From Athripsodes cinereus (lineage: Eukaryota > Arthropoda > Insecta > Trichoptera > Leptoceridae), in NCBI GenBank assembly GCA_947579605.1, contig OX388311.1:26352951-26416950 (forward strand): a stretch of 64,000 nt of DNA. Direction: 5' to 3'. The notes below the pieces were generated by a model. The model was not told the DNA's origin, ran no database searches, and was given only the letters and a program-made list of their open reading frames with translations. Shown here one piece after another: positions 21,185 to 32,514 of this stretch (its first letter is position 1; the number at the start of each line of letters is the position of its first letter). A program made the translations under genes and the position numbers.

Positions 21185-22190
21185 AAAGATCTTTATTACA
21201 CTTGTGACATTAATAGAAACTTTTTTATTTTCGAATAATTGGTTCACTATCGCTAGCGCAGCGATTCAACGGTATTAAAGTCGATGAATATCGTCTTTAT
21301 GGTAGAATAAAGCAGAAAATATCTGTAATATTGTATAGATTCTATTACTATCAGCCAAGACGCGGTTCGTTGTTATATCGTATCGTATTAGAATCACGTA
21401 CAGTTGCCTATTTGAAGTTTCTAATTGAATTCGCATTAGTTATACCAGTCGGTAAGGAAGAACAATACTAATATTACAAGTAGTAGTATGAAGGTATTAT
21501 AGCTACCTGCTCGTTGGCTCGGTACCTTAATCTGCCCTAACTAAGAAGCCCACCTTAACACAAATTATTTTGTCTATTGCTTCAAATGAACTTCAGCCTA
21601 TCACTACTATTAGGTACTTGGGTTAGAGGCTTGATAGAAAACACTTAATGATGATAGTATTTTAGTACAAAAGTGAAAAATTAACTGTGTTTTTTAATAA
21701 AAATAAATACTATCATCGGTATGAATTTTCACTCTGTGAACGTACAGACTCTAGAACTATTATATTTGAATTTGATTACTTTGTAAATTTTGTAGTGTGA
21801 TGTTGATGTGAAAAAGAATAAATGAATGAATGTTTGACCAAAATGATAGAGAGAGATAGAAGGACCGTCAAATATACCTACCAGTTTTCATGCATGTGCA
21901 GTTTTACACCATTTTTATCATTGTTTTCAAAATTATTTTTTAATTTTTATTTTTTTTTTCCAAAAATATTACATACAAAAATAACATAAAAACTTCATTA
22001 TGGAATATATTGCCCCACTAGTCCAAAATCTGTTCCGGGCCAATGCTAAGAAAAATAAGACAATTAAATAAATTGGGCGTTGATTTATAAAAATTTTAAA
22101 ATTGTGATAATAATATTGAAATAATATAAGAGCTTATAGGTACCGTTACAAAATAGTTGTGTTAGTTTGAATACGTCTTAGGGTGTTTTG
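21185..22190. other. AT-rich spacer
   Basis: No gene or repeat family recognised. A T-run (about 21930-21960) is the only low-complexity tract. Confidence 0.35.
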
Positions 22191-22191
22191 T

Positions 22192-22440
22192 TTAAAATAG
22201 GTCTCTCACTCTATTTTGTAAGTTTTCGAGAGTCTTGTGAAAGGTAGGCATTAGTAAAATCTCACTTTATTTAAGACAATTAGCTTTACAATTCAGCGAT
22301 GAGGTGTGACACATCATCCTGATTAATTATTTTTTATTGGCGCGAAGAAGACAAACTGCACGTTTATTGCATGCAGTTAGTCCGTTGAATACCTTTCTCA
22401 TTTGTGGGATATGCCATGATGGTGTAGTAATAGTACATAG
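22192..22440 (+). mobile_element. SINE-A copy, diverged
   Basis: AAAATAGGTCTCTCACTC, GTAAGTTTTCGAGAGTCTTGTGAAAGG, CAGCGATGAGGTGTGACAC, GGCGCGAAGAAGACAAACTGC, CATTTGTGGGATATGCCATG and the tail ATGGTGTAGTAATAGTA. All blocks are present with many substitutions. Confidence 0.75.
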
Positions 22441-22944
22441 ATTGGAGTTTACCGGATAGTATAAAACACAAGCACAAGTAATCGAGTTAATGTGCCAACA
22501 TGTTCATACTAAATTAACGTCACCCTGAGAATATATTGAAATATCGGGCTCTGTGTTTCCACTAATAATAAAATAATTTCATAATAGTTGTATTCCTATT
22601 ATATTACTACTACCAATGTATAGCAAAAACAAAATCTCACGTAATAAATTTAATAATACAAAGTCGTGATAAATGAGAAAAACATCGTCGAGCCGAGCTT
22701 AGTGAGAATTTATTAGTATTATTATTTTAAGTTTGTTTGGATTGATTCGTGTCAGAACTGGACATTAATCCATTACACGTTAATCTGTTAATCAACAAAG
22801 TTAAATTTTGGTTAGCTTTTAAATTAATCTCATTTTTTTCACAGACTAATTAACTTCCGTTAAAGTTGGCCCGCTACTTTTTTAAAGTGAGAAGTTCTCC
22901 TTGCGGTACTGGCGTTTTGAAAAGCTTCGGGGTTATTTCTTTAA

Positions 22945-23450
22945 CATAATCATGTGTCTTGTAAAAGGCAGGTATTCGTAAAACATCACGATTTTCATTT
23001 CATTAATATTACGAATGTTTGGTGTCAAAAAACTTTACTAATAGTACTAAAAAAAACATCACGATTTAAATTTCAATTAATATTACGAATGTTTGGTGTC
23101 AAAAAACTTTACTAATACTACTAAAAAAAAACATCACAACTTTCATTTCAATTAATATTACGAATGTTTGGTGTCAAAAAACTTTACTAATACTACTAAA
23201 AAAAACATCACAATTTTCATTTCAATTAATATTACGAATGTTTGGTGTCAATACAACTAAAAAAAAAACTACGCGCAACAATTTTTTTCTGTTATTAGTA
23301 AAGTTTTTTGACTTCAATCATAAATAGTACCTATCCTGATTATTTTAAGAAATTTGAGCACGGGGATTACATTTTTCATGTTTATTACAATACATGTTGT
23401 ATTTAGTCTACTGACTATCCTACTTGTGGGATATTACGTAATGGTATAAA
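22945..23450 (+). mobile_element. SINE-A copy split by a ~74-bp tandem array
   Basis: The left part (GTCTTGTAAAAGGCAGGTATTCG, 22954-22978) and the right part are both in SINE-A order and orientation. The right part runs from CCTATCCTGATTATTTTAAG at 23331 to ACTTGTGGGATATTACGTAA..GGTATA at 23447. Between them lies a tandem array (22982-23270). The array unit begins with AACATCAC, which also follows the SINE block in other diverged copies, so the expansion may have started from SINE sequence. Confidence 0.75.
22982..23270 (+). repeat. ~74-bp tandem repeat, four copies
   Basis: AACATCAC starts at 22982, 23055, 23130 and 23204 (periods 73, 75, 74). Each copy reads through TTAATATTACGAATGTTTGG and CAAAAAACTTTACTAATA to an A run; the last copy lacks the CTTTACT part. 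The reverse complement of that part (AGTAAAGTTTTTTGAC) appears just downstream at about 23298-23313. Confidence 0.9.
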
Positions 23451-23463
23451 TAGCTAGCGAATA

Positions 23464-23592
23464 GCCTGATGATGAGAGCGGAAGCCCCTGAAAGCCGGCT
23501 CACTCCAATAAAAAGTCACAGTGGATATACTATAGATAAGTGTTTTATTTAAAATTAATTCAACATGAATTTCCACCAAGAACCGTCGGTTG
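23464..23592 (+). mobile_element. family C hammerhead-like element, copy C1
   Basis: Core CTGATGA (23466-23472), one T, GAGAGC-GGAA-GCCCCT hairpin, GAAA (23490-23493), palindrome GCCGGC (23494-23499), then TC. About 85 bp downstream the element ends with ACCAAGAACCGTCGG, as in C2 and C3. The left inverted arm is missing, so the copy starts almost at the core. Two helix-II pairs are lost compared with C2. It abuts the tail of the split SINE-A. Confidence 0.6.
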
Positions 23593-23599
23593 AAAATAT

Positions 23600-24220
23600 C
23601 AACTTTAACGAGTATAATTATATTATATCGGTTTGTCGTCAGCTCGTGTGCATCCAAATATTGTCTGAATTCAGCTCGTGCTCAAATGGGGTTTTACAAT
23701 AAAGATAAGTGTTTTCAATTCTGCTACATTTTATATATGAAAACTGTCTCTGTAATAATGGTATTCGATATAAATAGATGCTTTTGTCACGTTTTTGTCT
23801 TAAGTAATATTAAAAAAATCTATGTGTGTAAGTGCTTTATAAGGAAATGAATATTTGGCATTACAGTAAAGGAACTAAAAGTTTTCCTTAAATCAAAGTA
23901 TACACGAGTAAAGCAAGTGAAAAAAGTAATTGAATTTTATTTTTTCAGTATTGAAAAAAGAAGGCTTTGAAGTGTTATGTAACTATCTAGTATGGAGTGC
24001 CTATTAATAAATATATTAGTGATATATAGATGGTGTTATATAACAATGTTTCAGCGATCACCAATTTACATCCGAAATAATTTATGTATTTTTATTGAGA
24101 TAATAACAAGTTAATGTAACAGAATGTCAGGAGTGGACATATTACGTAGGAATCACAAAAGATTGAGTTATTTTAGTAAATCATGAATACCATTTTTAAG
24201 TTGATCACACTCTGAATTCT
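23600..24220. other. AT-rich spacer
   Basis: The 86-codon frame at 23590-23850 overlaps the end of C1 and has no recognisable features. Nothing else seen. Confidence 0.35.
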
Positions 24221-24224
24221 GAAT

Positions 24225-24318
24225 TGGCATGAATGTGGATGAAGCGAAATAATTATGTAAGAATAGATCAATATGGCGTTCCTTTCTCTCTGCCTATCTC
24301 AACCGTGAGAATAAAATA
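24225..24318 (+). mobile_element. 3' tail fragment of the YADD LINE, old
   Basis: GCATGAATGTGGATGAAGCG, TATGTAAGAATAGATCAATATGG and CGTTCCTTTCTCTCTGCCTA match 32393-32468, with a diverged end. Confidence 0.7.
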
Positions 24319-24649
24319 TAGTATTGTTGTAAAGTAACGCATTATTTCAGTGCTATGGGTTGAAACATTGTTGCATAACACAATTGATATATTATGTGTT
24401 TGTTAAGTAAGTGTAGGGATAGGAGCAAAATTTAGGGCAAAAACAACTTTTGTATTAGTTACTTATTTGAGTTTTAATACTGGAACATAAATTTTCATTT
24501 ACAAAATTACTGTTTACGATCTTAGTCTATCTGTATTAGGTATATGTACCTATGTCTTTCCTCTTTAGTTTCTACTACGAATAAGAGATAGTGGAATAAT
24601 AGGAGGATATATTGGGTCTATTTCTGCTGTAGTACTTGAGCACTTTCAT

Positions 24650-24915
24650 ACTCACACTATCACGGAATAACTAATTATAATAACTTGCAACTGTTATGCC
24701 AGTCTTAGTGCAGGAATTACTAATATTACAACTATTTTCGATCTTATTTTAACAATTTATCTCTGTATGTGTTATATTATCTGTATGTGTTATTTAAATT
24801 ATTTCAATTGTAATTTCTGTCTAAGTGAAATGATTACTAATTTTCTAACTGTTATGCCTGCCTTAGTGAAGGAATTACTAATATTCCAGCTGTCATGTCT
24901 ATCTTAGTGAAAGAA
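24650..24915 (+). repeat. decayed ~42-bp tandem repeat
   Basis: Variants of AACTGTTATGCC.GTCTTAGTG followed by AAGGAATTACTAATATTCC recur at about 24690, 24848 and 24888, with weaker traces between (GTCTAAGTGAAATGATTACT at 24818). A doubled CTGTATGTGTTATAT lies at 24765-24793. Confidence 0.55.
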
Positions 24916-26943
24916 TAACTAATATTTATACTACATGATTATATGCTCCGTTTTTTTGACAATGCCAAGCTAGCTTGACGAAATTACAACTTAAACAATA
25001 TTGCTTTCAACATAGAAAATTTAAAACATTGTATAATTATTATACCTAGATGCGTCGATTTAAAACAGTTTGAAAAATTATGAACTAAAAGATTAGTTTT
25101 CAAAATTTATATGTTTCCGGTTTTATTGAATATATTTTACGTTTTTTTTAAGTCGATGATTTTTTGATGAAACGTTTTAAAAACTTTTATTTCTAGATGT
25201 TCAAAGGCATGTCAGTCAATAAAGATGTGGATGTGATGTCAAAAGATATAAGTGGCCCTGAGGTTTAATTCTGTCAGATTCAATATAAAATCGAAGAAAT
25301 AATTTATATTATTTTACTAAAGTATATTATATATTTTTGATATCTAATAAACCTGACATTATGGTTAATTTTTCTTAATATACATCTTCTATTTGGGAAC
25401 CAGTGGCGTAGCTAGGGGGGGGCAGGGGGGGACATATGTCCCCGGGCGCCGCTTTAGGGGGCGCCAAAATGAGTATTAAAACTATTTTTTTTAATTTCAT
25501 TTTGATGTCAACAAATGTATTCCAAATACGTTTGCAAGATTGAATTTTGGAGCTCCACAAATATCTTCATTACAAACCAGTTGGCAAACACGATTTTAGC
25601 GCCCCCATTGAGCACTAAGGGGCGCCATTCTACTCATAAACCAAATGACACATCCACAATACAGGATTGCTGAATTGCTGATGGTGTTTTTTTTTTAACA
25701 AAGATCAGTTTGGGTTCAAATATTATTCTTCATAACTGAAAGTGGCATCTGGTTTTATCAAATCATACAGGTTGGATAATTTCGAGTCGAATATAGGATT
25801 TTAATTGAGTGCAAAGAAAATAGTATAAAACTTCACATTAGTTGAAAAGAGATAGATTTGTCATTAGATAGAAATGTAGCAAGTAAGTTGTTGTTTTAAA
25901 TAATATTTGAAATCTAGCAAATTTTTCGGTAATTATATTTTATTTTACTTGCAAGAAAAAACAAATTTGGAAATTTTTTCATTTCTCATCACATCATCGC
26001 TGTTTTTGGATTATCATGTAAAAATTGTTAATTTTTTTTTAACAACTTTCGCATACATTTCTGAAAAAGTTTTTATTCAACATTTTTAACATTTCATTTA
26101 ACCCCTAAAAAGACTATTAAGACTATTCCAGTCATGTTTTATAAGTATATTTTAATTTTTTATAAAATTTTAACTATACGCGGCGGCAGAATTGCCATCC
26201 ACATTTCTCAGCATTATACAACCAGATAAGTCTCCATATGATCAGTCATGATTATACAAAAACTTAACAGTCTAATGCCGGAAAAAAAATCACCTATCCA
26301 GATATACAGGATATCAAAGGATTAGGCTCAAAACATGGGCTCAAAATACCAGCATTGTGCCTGAAATATCTGTGTTCAAAAATTTTCTTACGATATTACA
26401 AGTATTTATTTTAATAGATTTTTGAATTTAAACATATCAATTTACCGGTGAATCTAATTTTTGCAATTATTTATCAAAGATTTCGGAGCTACCCCTGTTC
26501 CCCTGTAGCTGACAAAACTAATGGTATTATGTAAACGGACCTACAAAGAATGACAATTTTTTTTTATTTCTCTTGCTAGTTTTGTATTTTTTCTGCGACA
26601 GTTGTTTGAATATTATGCTTATTTGGTACAGCGATGTCTATTAGATATGTAATTTTAATTTGTTTATCATGTAATTCTAAATCGAGTCTATTATGATGTA
26701 TTTGTCTATCTTTTATTTTTGTTTTATCATAATAATTTTGATTTTCTAAAACCGGTTCCGGGTTGTATTTATAGTATGGTATTATATTTCGCGAGTTTAT
26801 TAAATTATGTTTAATTGCTAAATTTTGATGTATTATTTTTCGACATGATTATGTCTATTTGTATATTCAGTTTGAACGAGAGTAGAACAACCCGAAACTA
26901 TATGTTGTATCGTTTCCGATTTATACAGACATTTTCTACATGA

Positions 26944-27252
26944 TTAAAATTAAAATGAATTTAAAAAAAATGATATACCCATCTCCTTCCCTCTTATCAA
27001 ACACCCTCAACTCCGCCCTTTCTCCCCCACCTTCAAACTCCCCCCCACCACTAGTATAAGTTAGTAATAGAAAACAGACTCACTACCTACATATGAACTT
27101 AAACTAATTAGTCCTCCTGATGATGCCAAGTAGAAGCCTTGGCGAAAACGTTTGAGGTGAATAAATTTAATTTGGAAATTATACAGTGTTTTTAAATTCA
27201 TTTTAATTATAATGAATTTCCAAAGTGTTAACACAAAAACATTTGATTTATT
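26944..27252 (+). mobile_element. family D hammerhead-like element, copy D1, 13-bp duplication
   Basis: Flanked directly by ATTTTCTACATGA on both sides (26931-26943 and 27253-27265). Removing the element and one flank rejoins the knuckle region of the surrounding LINE. Inverted arms are short (ATTAAAATGAATTTAAAAA at the left, its complement near 27190-27208). Core: CCTC, CTGATGA (27117-27123), T, GCCAAG-loop-CTTGGC, GAAA (27144-27147), ACGT, TT, GAGG. CCTC can pair with GAGG as helix I. The last 100 bp are nearly identical to D2. A C-rich pyrimidine tract (26980-27050) is unique to D1. Confidence 0.85.
27113..27157 (+). ncRNA. hammerhead-like ribozyme candidate in D1
   Basis: The order CCTC / CTGATGA / T / 6-bp hairpin / GAAA / ACGT palindrome / TT / GAGG matches a small type-I hammerhead that needs a dimer to form helix III. 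The deviation is one unpaired T between the core and helix II. Activity is inference. Confidence 0.45.
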
Positions 27253-28989
27253 ATTTTCTACATGAATCGTTAGTTGTATTTTAATTTTTTATAATGTATT
27301 TTTGGTATTTTTTTTTGTATTTATTACTTGTTCTTGAACAGCCAGTATAAAACCCTCGGTTTTCCCATACACTTTTCCAAAGGTAAACCATCTGTTTGAC
27401 GGATATTTGTCACTTGTTTGTTATGAATCTTTATTTTTTTATGGTGATTGTTATAATTATTATTGAAATTAGTTATATGTGTATGTTGTATTGATTTGAG
27501 ATCTATCATGTAAATGGCTTTTGCCGTTTATTGTTTTAATAAAAAAAACATGAGATTGGTTGAGATCATTGAGGTGTCTGGCATGAAGTTCTTTCCTACT
27601 TTAAGATTCTAACAAAACATTTTAATAGTTTATTCGCGTACCTACTGTTTCGACATATAAATTTAATGATGTATGATGATTTTTGTCGGTCTGTATTAAA
27701 ATTTTATGTAATATAAAATTATTTAGTTTATTTTTGAAAAATGTTTTAAGAGATTCAATTTGATCATTATGTAAAGAGGAAATGTTAACAATTCCTCTTC
27801 CTCCTATACTTCTAGGCAGAGTCAACCTTTTTTCCGCGGAATTTGGATGGTGATATCTTTTTTTTGTTAATTTTGTTCTTATTAATCTTTCAAATTTATT
27901 TAAATCGGTTTTGGACCATTTTATAATGCCGAATGAGTATTTTGATAACGGAATAGCCTACGCGTTTATTGCTTTTTCTATATTTTTGGCTGATAGATCG
28001 CTTTAACCTAAATATTTTATTTTATCTATCTTTAAAATCATTTGTTAATTTATTTTTGTTTTCAGTGTGATATTTTTGGACTGCGGAAGTATTTGTATAT
28101 TTCATTATTATTAAGATTATTTATTTGATAATGTGAAGCTATATCCTGACATTCTAAAATTTTACCATTTTCAATACCTATATAAAGTTTAACATTTATC
28201 TGGCTTAATTGTTTACAATCGTATAGAAAATTATTAGTCTGTTGTGTTGTGGAATACTCTTGAAATTATTTTTCGAGAAATTTCTCGAAGTGGAGAATTT
28301 TGGAGAATTATGGTGTATTTTGAGGCAAAATATTTTTTATTGTTCATTTTTACAATAAGGATATGGTAATGTGTAAAAAGAATATACTTAAAAGACTAGT
28401 TTTTAAAAGGAACAAATAGAACATAGGAAAATTGATGATTTTCAATTTTAAGTAGAGTTCATTGTTCACTTATTAGTTACTAGTTTTTGTAATCCGGCAA
28501 CGCTCGGGTTGAAATAAACAGATAACCGACAAATACATGAGTTATTGAAAAATTACAGTAAACATTTACGTAAATAATAGTAGTAAAAACCTCTTCCCAA
28601 TAAAAAAAACTTGAAGTTTGACACCACACATGCCCATTTAAAAAAATGGTAGGTACCTTCCCGAAATCAGCCCCATGAAGTTTTATACCGATCAGGTTTT
28701 CAGGTATTGGGCCAAAGGTTATAATATTTTTGTGAAAATTATGGAGAGAAATTTCTCTTCTGTCAGAGGAGAAATTTCTTGTTCTCAAGAAATTTCTTTT
28801 GAGAATTTTCTCTACTCACATCACTTTTAGTCTGTATTTTATTTCATTAAAATACCAGATTGATGCTTCGAAAATGAACCATATAAATCGTAAAATTTCA
28901 AAATTTTCTTGACGGCTCCGAGAAGGGGCGCCGACTTTGTGCCATGTCCCCGGGCGCGGATGACCCTAGCTACGCCACTGTTGGGAACA

Positions 28990-29583
28990 CACCTCACTAA
29001 CAGTTTTCTGAATCATTATGAATTTAGATTTCCGATAAATCGTAATAGGCACTCGTAAAAACTTTTTCTAAGCGTTTAAAAGTTCATGTAAGTTCATTTA
29101 AAGGCTGCACCTTGAAAGAGGATATCAAGAGCTTAGTACCATTTGTTTATAATTATGATTCTTCAGTAACTTTTGATTCATCATTTTATTTTCTATTTAT
29201 TTAGATATTTATGCATTGTAACAAAAAAGATATCTACTTATAAATTATACATTTTACACTTGACTTACAACTGACAAACTGCAACACATAATTAATAAAA
29301 AAAAGTTATAACAAACTAAAGAAATTAAAACTAACTACAATTTATATTTATTACTATCTCTACAATAAATTTTATATATAAACGCAGAAATGTATACACC
29401 TTAAAAAGTGGAATTTATTTTTCTGGTAATAGTTTATTTTTTAGACGATCTTCTCAAAGAGCTTTTGATGTTTTAAAGTACGAATATTTTTGTAAAAAAA
29501 ATATTAATGATTGTGTTGATAATTGTAAGGATGCATAAAGTGATTTTGTGAATTTATGTATATTTTGATAAATATTTTTAGAA
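28990..29583. other. AT-rich spacer right of the hAT-like element
   Basis: No repeat or gene recognised. Confidence 0.35.
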
Positions 29584-29592
29584 TTTAATTTT

Positions 29593-29762
29593 GTAGACCG
29601 ACGGTTCTTGGTGGCAGCTCATGTTAATTTAACAACAACAAAACACTTGTATTTAGAACTTCCACATTGACTTTACGTTGGCATAACGATGAGAGCGGAA
29701 GCTCTTGAAAGCCCGCTTGCCATTCATAAAGTCAATGTGGTAGTAGGTACTAAATATAAGCG
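29593..29762 (+). mobile_element. family C hammerhead-like element, copy C2
   Basis: Starts GTAGACCGACGGTTCTTGGTGG. Long inverted arms (CCACATTGACTTTA at 29662-29675, its perfect complement at 29727-29740, with weaker pairing beyond) enclose the core: CGATGA, GAGAGC-GGAA-GCTCTT with full pairing, GAAA, GCCCGC. TTTAATTTT on both sides (29584-29592, 29763-29771) may be the target duplication. Relative to C1 and C3 the ACCGACGG block is on the other side of the core, consistent with an inverted-repeat element. Confidence 0.6.
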
Positions 29763-29774
29763 TTTAATTTTTAA

Positions 29775-31405
29775 TAATTATTAGAAACATTATTATTACC
29801 GAAACTTGACAAGCAGCAAGAGACCTTAGAATACAGCATTTTATTGACACAGCCATCAAATATTTTGAAACATTGACATTAGCTTATTCAAGTTACCTGA
29901 GGCCATTTTGTGTACCTACGTCACAAAATTATTATACCTAATATTGTAATAAAATCATCGAAAAATTGGTGATAGTAGAAACGTGCTTGAAAATAAAATC
30001 TATTGAAAACATTTTGAATTGTACGAAATATACATTTTTTTGTCTTAGAAAAACACCCAAATTTATTAGATTTGATACTATCCCAGAAAAAAAAATATAA
30101 TTTTTTATTAAGGTCTCGAGTGTTACAATATAAAGAGTAGTTATTAACAGTGTTAAAACTCAAACATTGTACAATTTAAAACAGAGAACGAATTTATCGC
30201 TGTACTTTGATATATTCCAACTTTCCCTGAGATTATTAAAGGCTTAATATTTATTTTTATAAAATACTTGTGTTTTGATCATTGATTGATTGATTGATTG
30301 ATCATGACCACACATCATCACGCCTAGTAACGCAGTACTAATTTTCCCAGGAAACATTTTTCAAAATCGGTTATAATAATATTCAACTGTTTTATTTCAT
30401 AAAATTTAGATGCTATTGGTCTCTTTTCTACTCGTACTGCACATCCATAAAAAACACTACAATAAAAAAAGACAATAGATATTCTTCAAATCGATGTCTC
30501 AACATTTTTAATGGAAGTGCGATGGAAGGCGATCATCATCTTTGTAAAAAGATGCACTTTTAAAAATAATAATGGACCATTCATATATTTTGTACCGATA
30601 GTAACATACATTTATAAATGTATCTAGAACGAGGATCTCAAGGGAGATATGAACGTATATTTTTGAACTATTGCTTTTTTAAGACTGATTGATATGAAAT
30701 TATTTTGTTCGCATTACCACTTTAAATTAAAGTTTCTAATCTATACAACATGGGTTGACGGTTTTGATGCATTTACTTTGCTTTCTTTAGGCGTTATGAA
30801 AAGAAAATCTGAATTTGTACACCCTTGTTAATAAAAAAATATCGAATTTATTAAAATCATAATTTCAGTCCAATCACTTCTCTTAGTAACATGTCAGAAT
30901 AAATATTCTTTAATTTAATATTAGTCTTAAAATTAATATAAGTTAAATTTGACAATACAAAAATCCTACGTGGATAAAGAAGTTAACTGACAATCTCTCT
31001 TAAGACACTAAACCCTCCAAATGAAACCTTATATTATGTTTATTTAAAATTGGTATGTAGATAAGATTTTTCTAATAAAGATTCTGCTTAACTATAATAT
31101 GTTTATCTAAATACTTTATAGTTGATATGTGTGTTCTATCACATCTATATGTATTGCTCACGTTCGGAAATTTTCCTTTACAAAACGAGTAAATAGGGCA
31201 ATTTAATAACTACGCTTTCTGAACGGTCACGTTCAGATTAAAGAAATTTAACGAACATTCTGCAAAACAAAATCATGATTACTCGGTACTGTGTACGTAC
31301 TTTTACCCTTGGCCAAAAAATATTATTTGTTTCATCTAATCGTTGAAGTTGATCTAATCGTTTCTTAGTTTTCTATATTTTATACGATTATTTGCTATTT
31401 ATTAC
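29775..31405. other. AT-rich spacer with TGAT microsatellite
   Basis: A (TTGA)n run lies at 30278-30302. The frame at 29921-30163 has no features. No gene supported. Confidence 0.35.
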
Positions 31406-31410
31406 CCAGT

Positions 31411-32510
31411 AGGGAAAGGTTGTGGCGCGTGTTGTCGGAGTATGGGGTGAGCAGCCAGTTGATCCGCGCAATCTCTTCACTTAAAGTGGGAAGTTCCGCT
31501 TGCGTGAGGGTAAATAACACTCTCTCGGAGTGGTTTCTCCTCACCAAAGGAGTGAAGCAAGGCTGTGTCATGTCTCCGTGGCTGTTCAACCTATTCTTCG
31601 ACTACTGTATGCGACCTGTGAAAGAGATGGATGTTGGTGTCGAGTTGAATGGGTTTCGGGTGAATGCATTGATGTACGCAGACGATTTGGTGTTAATGGC
31701 TGAGAGTGAAAGGGACTTACAAGAGATTGTTATATGTGTGTATGATAGTTGCAATTTGAATGGTTTGAAAATGAATGTATTAAAGACGAAAGTTCTAGTG
31801 TTTGAAAGAGAGAATGTAAAAACGATTTGTGAGATCAAAGTTGGCGACGACTGTTTGGAGCAAGTAAGCGAGTATGTATATTTGGGAAGTATGTTTGCGA
31901 GGGATGGAAGATGCGATAGTGACATTGAAAGAAGGAAAGTGGCCGGTGCTAGAGTGAACGGTGCACTTCGATCCATTGTCAGCAATGGCAATGTGTCGAA
32001 CATGGCAAAAATGCTGGTGCACAATACCATTCTGGTACCGTCACTTACGTATGCAAGCGAGACATGGACGCGGCTGAAGAAGGATGAAAGTGGAATAAAT
32101 ACAGTAGAGATGCGATCGTTCAGAAGAATGGTTGGTAAAACGCTGCGTGATAGAGTGAAGAATGAGCGGATGCAAGAAGAGTGTTGTGGACAGAATGCGC
32201 GTGAATAAACTACGGTGGTTTGGACACGTTGAACGAATGAACGAAGTAAGAATGACAAAGAGGATATACTTGTCTGAAAGAAAGGGTGTGAGGAAGCGCG
32301 GACGTCCGAGAACCACGTGCCTTGATCACGTGGATCAAATTCTCAAGGACGGCCGCGTGTTGAGTAAGAGGAATCGACGTGCGTGTATGAGAAACTGTAT
32401 GAATGTGGAGGAAGCGAAGGAAGTGTGTAAAGATAGATCTGTTTGGCGTTCCGTTCTCTCTGCCTACCCCACTTGGGATATGGCGTGAGGGTATAGTATA
32501 GTATAGTTTT
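31411..32510 (+). mobile_element. RTE-like LINE, 5'-truncated, with TATAG tail
   Basis: The longest coding remnant in the window. It begins inside the reverse transcriptase domain and runs to the polyprotein stop (32486-32488), a very short 3' UTR (GGGTATAG) and a (TATAG)n tail. The GC content is clearly higher than the flanks, consistent with a fairly recent insertion. Partial copies of its 3' end lie at 11640, 24225 and 45650-45890. Its last 40 bp match the SINE-A tail. No clear target duplication. Confidence 0.85.
31420..32488 (+). pseudogene. LINE reverse transcriptase and C-terminal domain, one frameshift
   Basis: Frame 1 (31420-32208, 262 codons) holds GVKQGC (residues 44-49) and the catalytic YADD (86-89). 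It also holds the thumb with VYLGSMF and ASETWT. A one-base change near 32165-32200 shifts the reading to a second frame (to 32488) with LRWFGHVERMNE, a KRGRPRTT segment, RNRRACMRNCMNVEEAKEVC and the end SAYPTWDMA. Together they form the C-terminal ~350 residues of an RTE-like polyprotein; the endonuclease and fingers are missing. The frame opens at a TTG, so no real start is implied. Two minus-strand frames are shadows. Confidence 0.85.
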
Positions 32511-32514
32511 TTTT

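Larger units (their letters stand above)
26430..28255 (-). pseudogene. R4/Dong-type LINE, 5'-truncated, endonuclease at C-terminus
   Basis: Minus-strand translation across frameshifts gives, in order: a thumb region (KLYIGIENGK, near 28170); KAINA then IPLSKYSFGIIKWSKTDL (27900-27960); RYHHPNSAEKRLTLPRSIGG (about 27790-27850); EGFILAVQEQ (27330); a CRKC-(x)-SETIQHIVSGC cysteine/histidine knuckle (26885-26935); and a restriction-like endonuclease segment with RLDLELHDKQ and TYLIDIAVPNKHN (26590-26680). It ends near TGVAPKSL (26490). The reverse transcriptase catalytic core is missing. This domain order fits R2/R4-type LINEs. It is interrupted by D1 and broken by stops. Confidence 0.75.
25401..28980. 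mobile_element. hAT-like transposon with 8-bp duplication
   Basis: The left end CAGTGGCGTAGCTAGGG (25401) and the right end, its complement CCCTAGCTACGCCACTG (28964-28980), are terminal inverted repeats. Both continue into GTCCCCGGGCGC and GGCGCC blocks. The flanks are perfect: TTGGGAAC at 25393-25400 and 28981-28988. An 8-bp duplication with CA..TG ends is the hAT pattern. No transposase is recognised, so it is probably non-autonomous. Its 3.58 kb includes a nested LINE (26430-28255). Confidence 0.85.

Noticed and set aside
31602..32316. Long minus-strand frames of 218, 75 and 91 codons
   Set aside because: They are antisense to the LINE reverse transcriptase, whose motifs (GVKQGC, YADD) are on the plus strand.
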